From Clostridiales bacterium (GTDB lineage Bacteria; Bacillota; Clostridia; Christensenellales; Aristaeellaceae): 64,000 nucleotides of DNA. A model generated the notes under the pieces. It was given only the letters and a program-made list of their open reading frames with translations, was not told the origin of the DNA and ran no database searches. The DNA lies in NCBI GenBank assembly GCA_024684375.1, contig JAIKWZ010000018.1:186001-250000 (forward strand), given 5' to 3'. Numbering within the stretch: position 1 is the stretch's first letter; every line of letters begins with the position of its first letter. Both the position numbers and the translations under genes were made by a program. Positions 59,878 through 64,000 of this stretch are shown piece after piece.

Positions 59878-61431
59878 ATGAAGAGATACAGCGACCTTGA
59901 ATACCTGCGCCTGTCAAAACTCCAGAAGTTTCTGTACAGGCTGGGGAGCTTCTTATGCTCCATACCAGTTGCGGTCTGGCACGGAATAAAAAAGCTGGGC
60001 CTCGCGATATGGGGCTTCATAAAGGGCATAGGGCTGAGCGTGGCGGAGGTGGTGACCACCTTCAAATACGGCTCGAAGCCTACGCGCCTGAGCTATTTTA
60101 TAATGGGAGCAGGCTGCTTCGCCCACGGCCAGATACTGCGCGGCATACTGTTTTTGCTGTTTGAGGCGGTATTCGTATTTTATATGATCACCACCGGCAG
60201 CTACTGGCTGAGCATGCTGCCTTCACTTGGCATACTGGGGCCGACTGAAGAAAAGAAACTGATCCCTGAACTTGGCATGTCGGTAAAGACTACTGTCTAT
60301 CACGACAATTCGTTCAAGATCATGCTTTACGGCGTGCTGACCATCTTCTTTATCATCGCGTTCATATACACATGGTGGGTGAACATCCGCCAGAGCAAGA
60401 CCGCGGAGAAGATACTGGCGTCCGGCAAGAAGCTCAAAAGCGGCAAGGACGACTTAAGGAGCCTGGTGGATGATTCCTTCCACAAGACGCTGTTGGCGCT
60501 GCCCATGACCGGCATAATCGTGTTCACGGTGATGCCTATCGTGTTTATGATGCTGGTCGCGTTCACCAACTACGACGGTTCCCACAACGGCTACAGCAAC
60601 AACCTGTTCCACTGGGTGGGGCTTGACAACTTCAACACCATGCTTTCATGGACCAGCAACACGGGGGCGGGGACGCAGAGCTACGCCGCCACCTTCGGCG
60701 AGGTGCTGACATGGACGCTGATATGGGCGTTTTTCGCCACCTTCACCAACTATTTCCTGGGCATGATGGTGGCCATGGCTATAAACAAAAAGGGCATCCG
60801 GTTCAAAAAGGGCTGGCGCACGATACTGGTAATGACCATAGCCATTCCTCAGTTCATAAGCCTTCTGTATGTGAGCAAGATGTTCGCCAAGAACGGCCTT
60901 ATCAACAACTTCCTGATAGACATGAAGTGGATAGAAACGGCCCTGCCGTTCTTTGAGAAAGCTTCATGGGCGAGGGTGACGGTAATACTGATAAATATCT
61001 GGATCGGAATACCGTATCTTATGCTCACCGCCACGGGCATACTGATGAACATACCGCAGGATCTGTACGAGTCCGCCAAGATCGACGGCGCCAGCGGCTG
61101 GCAGCAGTATTCCAAGATAACCCTGCCCTACATGCTGTTCGTGACCGGGCCGTACCTGCTCACACAGTTTACGGGCAACATGAACAACTTTAACGTCATT
61201 TTCCTGCTTACTGGCGGCGCGCCCAACAACCCCGCGGCGTCTAACTCGGCGGGCACGGTGGGCTATACGGACCTGCTGATCACCTGGCTGTTCAAGATCA
61301 CTACCGGCGCTGAGAGCCAGTACTACCTGGCGTCCGTGGTGGGCATTATGGTGTTCGTTGTGGTCGCACTGATCACCCTGGTGGCATACTCCTTGCTGCC
61401 TTCCATCAAGAATGAGGAGGACTTCCAGTGA
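59878..61431 (+). CDS. MalF-type sugar ABC permease with extended N-terminus
   Basis: The 517-residue permease has the ABC inner-membrane loop YESAKIDGASGWQQYSKITLP (EAA motif, split here for the 20-residue limit as SAKIDGASGWQQYSKITLP) near residue 400 and a typical C-terminal helix bundle. It carries an extra N-terminal part of about 190 residues: a basic amphipathic start, then helices around 75-115 and 145-165 (ILRGILFLLFEAVFVFYMIT; VLTIFFIIAFIYTWWV), before the transport core starts near KTLLALPMTGIIVFTVMPI. ATG 59878 lies eight bases after AAGGGG; an ATG six bases earlier is too close. It partners the MalG-like permease that starts on its stop codon. Confidence 0.85.
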   Translation: MKRYSDLEYLRLSKLQKFLYRLGSFLCSIPVAVWHGIKKLGLAIWGFIKGIGLSVAEVVTTFKYGSKPTRLSYFIMGAGCFAHGQILRGILFLLFEAVFVFYMITTGSYWLSMLPSLGILGPTEEKKLIPELGMSVKTTVYHDNSFKIMLYGVLTIFFIIAFIYTWWVNIRQSKTAEKILASGKKLKSGKDDLRSLVDDSFHKTLLALPMTGIIVFTVMPIVFMMLVAFTNYDGSHNGYSNNLFHWVGLDNFNTMLSWTSNTGAGTQSYAATFGEVLTWTLIWAFFATFTNYFLGMMVAMAINKKGIRFKKGWRTILVMTIAIPQFISLLYVSKMFAKNGLINNFLIDMKWIETALPFFEKASWARVTVILINIWIGIPYLMLTATGILMNIPQDLYESAKIDGASGWQQYSKITLPYMLFVTGPYLLTQFTGNMNNFNVIFLLTGGAPNNPAASNSAGTVGYTDLLITWLFKITTGAESQYYLASVVGIMVFVVVALITLVAYSLLPSIKNEEDFQ

Positions 61432-62312
61432 TGAGTGATGTGAAAGTGCAAAAAGCCATGAAGCAGCACATGGGGCTTACGGCTTCCCGCCGCATAAGCA
61501 ACACGGCCATATACATCGTGCTGACGATAATGAGCGTGATATGGCTCATCCCGTTCGTGTGCATAGTGCTGCAGTCCTTCAGGGTGGAGTCCACCTGGCA
61601 GGTGGGCTACGTTATCCCCAGACAGTGGGGCTGGGACAACTACGTGAACCTGGCCAAGACGGACTTCTGGCGCTGGTACACAAACACCTTTATCCTCGCC
61701 ATACTTACCGCCGCGCTGCAGACGATCATCGTGCTGTGCATGAGCTACACATTGAGCCGCTTCCGCTTCAAGATGAGGAAGCCCCTGATGAAGCTCATGC
61801 TGGTACTGGGCCTGTTCCCCGGCATGATGACCATGATCATCCTCTACCGCGTGCTGGCGGACCTGGGCCTGACCCAGAAAAACTCCATACCAGGCCTTCT
61901 GCTGGTGTATGTGGCGTCCAGCGGCATGGGCTACTACGTGTCCAAGGGCTTCTTTGACACGATCTCCAAGAGCCTGGACGAGGCCGCCCGCGTGGACGGC
62001 GCCAACCGCTTCAAAGTGCTGGTAAAGATCATCCTGCCCATGTCCAAGCCCATAGTCATTTACACCGTGCTGACCGCGTTCATGGGCCCCTGGGGCGACT
62101 TCGTGTTCGCCAGGTACATCTCCATGGGCACTTCCGCGGGCAAGAACGTGGCGGTAGGTATGTACGACTGGCTGAGCCAGGATCAGATCGGCAAAAACTA
62201 CACCATGTTCTGCGCCGGAGGCGTGCTGGTGGCTTTGCCGGTGACGCTGCTGTTCCTGTTCCTGCAAAGGTACTATGTGGAAGGCGTCACGAACGGCGCG
62301 GTCAAAGGATAG
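61431..62312 (+). CDS. MalG-type sugar ABC permease
   Basis: A 293-residue inner membrane permease with six helices. The EAA loop is DEAARVDGANRFKVLVKIIL, contacting the ATPase. An N-terminal soluble stretch (MSDVKVQKAMKQHMGLTA) precedes the first helix (IYIVLTIMSVIWLIPFVCIV), and PWGDFVFARYISMG is typical of the maltose/maltodextrin MalG group. The start ATG overlaps the upstream stop (TGATG); GTG 61428 is an alternative start. GGAGG lies ten bases upstream. Confidence 0.9.
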   Translation: MSDVKVQKAMKQHMGLTASRRISNTAIYIVLTIMSVIWLIPFVCIVLQSFRVESTWQVGYVIPRQWGWDNYVNLAKTDFWRWYTNTFILAILTAALQTIIVLCMSYTLSRFRFKMRKPLMKLMLVLGLFPGMMTMIILYRVLADLGLTQKNSIPGLLLVYVASSGMGYYVSKGFFDTISKSLDEAARVDGANRFKVLVKIILPMSKPIVIYTVLTAFMGPWGDFVFARYISMGTSAGKNVAVGMYDWLSQDQIGKNYTMFCAGGVLVALPVTLLFLFLQRYYVEGVTNGAVKG

Positions 62313-62327
62313 AAGGGAGGATATTAT

Positions 62328-63575
62328 ATGGCAGCCATATCGCTTAAAGGCGTAAAGAAGATATACGACAACAAGGTCGTGGCGGTGCACGACTTTGACC
62401 TTGATATCAAGGACAAGGAATTCGTGGTATTCGTTGGCCCCTCCGGCTGCGGCAAGTCGACCACCCTGCGCATGATAGCGGGTCTTGAGGACATTTCCGA
62501 AGGCACCATATCAATAGACGGCGTGGTGGTGAACGACCTGCAGCCCAAGGACAGGGACATCGCCATGGTGTTCCAGAACTACGCGCTGTACCCCCACATG
62601 ACGGTGTACGACAACATCGCCTTCTCCTTAAGGCTCAAGAAGGTGCCCGAGGACGAGGTGTACGAGAAAGTCACCAATGCGGCGGAGATACTGGGCATAA
62701 CCCAGTACCTGATGCGCAAGCCCCGCGCGCTGTCCGGCGGACAGAGGCAGAGGGTCGCGATCGGCCGCGCCATGGTCAGGAACTCTAAGGTGTTCCTTAT
62801 GGACGAGCCCCTGTCCAACCTGGACGCGAAGCTCAGAAACCAGATGAGGGCGGAGATAATCTTGCTCAGGCAGAAGCTGGATACTACTTTCGTGTACGTC
62901 ACTCACGACCAGACTGAGGCCATGACTCTGGGCGACCGCATCGTCATCATGCAGGACGGCTACATCGAGCAGGTGGGCACGCCTACCGAAGTGTTCGACA
63001 TGCCTGCCAACAAGTTCGTTGCGGAATTTATCGGCGCGCCCAAGATGAACATGATAGACACCAGGCTGACTCGCATGGGAGACAGCTACATGGTGTCGCC
63101 CTTCGGCGTGAACCTGTTCGTGGAAGGCGAAAAGAAGAACCTGCTGCTCAAAAACGACGTGCAGACCCAGAAGATCACCCTGGGCGTGCGTCCCGAGCAC
63201 ATGACGCTGCTTCCCGCGCCCGCACCTGACGCCATTCCCTGCACCTTGCAGGTGAACGAGATGATGGGCAGCGAACTGCACCTGCACGCGGTGACCGAGG
63301 ACGGCAGCAGGCTTATCGCGAGGGTGCCCACCCTGTCCCTTACACTTGCCCAGAGGGAAAGCCTCAAAGCGGGCAAGACGCTGTATCTCACCTTCGACAG
63401 CCGCGTGATGCACTTCTTCGGCGAAGACGGCGTGAGCCTGCTTTCTGACGCGGATTACCGCCGCCAGCTGGAGATCAAGAAAGAGAACCAGAAGCAGGAG
63501 ATAATCGACGCGTTGGCCTCTTCGGACAAGAGCTACAACGAGATAATGAGCTTCCTGCTGGGCACAAAGAAGTAA
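62328..63575 (+). CDS. Sugar ABC transporter ATPase (MsmX/MalK type)
   Basis: A 415-residue ATPase. Walker A is VGPSGCGKSTTLR, Q-loop MVFQNYALYPHMTV, signature LSGGQRQRVAIGRAMVRNSK, Walker B VFLMDEPLSNLD and switch YVTHDQTEAM. The C-terminal regulatory OB-type domain (about 235-370) contains GVRPEHMTLLP, as in MsmX/UgpC/MalK. Its final 45 residues (YRRQLEIKKENQKQEIIDAL) are a charged helical tail longer than MsmX. It energises the two permeases directly upstream and completes the operon. GGGAGG precedes the ATG. Confidence 0.94.
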   Translation: MAAISLKGVKKIYDNKVVAVHDFDLDIKDKEFVVFVGPSGCGKSTTLRMIAGLEDISEGTISIDGVVVNDLQPKDRDIAMVFQNYALYPHMTVYDNIAFSLRLKKVPEDEVYEKVTNAAEILGITQYLMRKPRALSGGQRQRVAIGRAMVRNSKVFLMDEPLSNLDAKLRNQMRAEIILLRQKLDTTFVYVTHDQTEAMTLGDRIVIMQDGYIEQVGTPTEVFDMPANKFVAEFIGAPKMNMIDTRLTRMGDSYMVSPFGVNLFVEGEKKNLLLKNDVQTQKITLGVRPEHMTLLPAPAPDAIPCTLQVNEMMGSELHLHAVTEDGSRLIARVPTLSLTLAQRESLKAGKTLYLTFDSRVMHFFGEDGVSLLSDADYRRQLEIKKENQKQEIIDALASSDKSYNEIMSFLLGTKK

Positions 63576-63597
63576 ACAGCGCGGAGACCGGTTTCGT

Positions 63598-63630
63598 GAA
63601 GAGGGGCAACTGCCCCTCTTCATTGTTGTA
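63598..63630 (+). terminator. Terminator-like hairpin after the transporter operon
   Basis: An 11-bp stem (GAAGAGGGGCA / TGCCCCTCTTC) with a two-base central gap is followed by ATTGTTGTATAAT. The U-tract is broken. Confidence 0.6.
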
Positions 63631-64000
63631 TAATGAAAACCCGGCGTTAGATGCCTGTTTCGGAGGAGCCTGCGTAGGAGGAATGGACAAAAACTCCTTT
63701 TGCGTATAATGAGTATGCAGTCCGGCAAGCGCAAAACAAAACGCAAAAGTGGATCGATCGTGAGCGCTGGAGTGATACGCAGTTTTTCACACACAAAGCG
63801 GAATTGTAATTTTCATGGAGTATTTGCGCCGAACTATTGCAGCAGAGCATTCTGGGTAGATTCGGCAGGAAAGACTAAAGCAAAGATAGAGGAGCACAAA
63901 ACAACAAGCTGTACGAAGACAGACTGTGAGACCGTTCATTGTGCCGGGCATAAAGGCGGTCGACCGCGGGAAACGAGGAAACTGCCGTCTCCTGCTGGCG
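63631..64000. other. Right-end region without a supportable gene
   Basis: The last 370 bases are less coding-like than the rest. A weak promoter-like pair (TGGACA 63684-63689, TATAAT 63705-63710, 15-base spacer) points right. A plus-strand frame from ATG 63711 stays open to the window edge, but its Cys/Lys/Thr-rich translation, starting MSMQSGKRKTKRK, looks unlike the neighbours. Another frame from GTG near 63927 (MRPFIVPGIKAVDRGKRG) could be a gene start but has no ribosome site at the right distance. Confidence 0.4.

Noticed and set aside
1-64000. tRNA, rRNA, CRISPR arrays, insertion sequences and prophage
   Set aside because: Reading all gaps between genes showed no cloverleaf, rRNA-like, repeat-spacer or transposase signal; a tRNAscan or Rfam run was not possible here.

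Overview
The window looks like chromosomal DNA of an anaerobic, fermentative, Gram-positive (monoderm) Clostridia-type bacterium of fairly high G+C. Pointers are a class III (oxygen-sensitive) ribonucleotide reductase with its activase, a biotin-dependent decarboxylase sodium pump, strong AGGAGG-type ribosome binding sites, near-consensus TTGACA-17-TATAAT promoters, a CtsR heat-shock operator before clpB, a VanW protein, an MsmX-type sugar ABC ATPase and a SufB/SufC-only iron-sulfur assembly pair. No rRNA, tRNA, CRISPR array, phage or insertion sequence was seen. The lineage is inference; a gut or rumen carbohydrate degrader fits best.

Layout. 0-5 kb (+): the 3' part of a FlaA1/CapD-like membrane nucleotide-sugar enzyme, two Gfo/Idh/MocA oxidoreductases and a five-bladed-propeller glycosidase-like protein. 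5-8.6 kb (+): a membrane protein with three cysteine modules, the tRNA methyltransferase MnmM and a secreted protein. 8.7-14.9 kb (-): a divergent EF-G paralogue, a GNAT acetyltransferase, a secreted SH3b protein and a glutaminase-A-like protein. 15-20.2 kb (-): a decarboxylase pump cluster with two different carboxyltransferases, a biotin carrier, and beta and gamma subunits. 20.3-24.3 kb (-): SufB, SufC, a ROK kinase/sugar isomerase fusion, and TcdA. 24.4-31.1 kb (+): GH3 glycosidase, TraX-like protein, MalY/PatB lyase, M18 aminopeptidase and an MFS carrier. 31.2-33.1 kb (-): kdgK-kduI for uronate catabolism. 33.2-37 kb (+): clpB, and a CbiC-like protein lacking the catalytic histidine.

37.1-48.5 kb (+) holds one tightly packed nine-gene operon: a DeoR regulator, class II aldolase, short-chain dehydrogenase, PHP phosphoesterase, sorbose-phosphate-reductase-like enzyme, then E2, E3 and a fused E1 of a 2-oxoacid dehydrogenase complex, and a lipoate ligase. 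It reads as a self-contained sugar-phosphate-to-acyl-CoA pathway with its own cofactor loading, and is the best candidate here for an undescribed system. 48.5-54.9 kb (-) is a seven-gene operon of repair and cell-surface functions (MBL hydrolase, NnrDE, acetyltransferase, VanW, EamA, D-2-hydroxyacid dehydrogenase). 55-58 kb (+) is nrdDG. 58-63.6 kb (+) is a complete MalEFGK-type sugar ABC transporter whose binding protein carries a C-terminal starch-binding-like domain. The last 400 bases hold no gene I can support.

Together the genes describe import and breakdown of plant or starch glycans, uronate use, fermentation through biotin-dependent decarboxylation and a lipoyl 2-oxoacid dehydrogenase, and anaerobic DNA precursor synthesis. 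Start codons were set from ribosome binding sites and family alignment and often differ from the longest possible reading frame.
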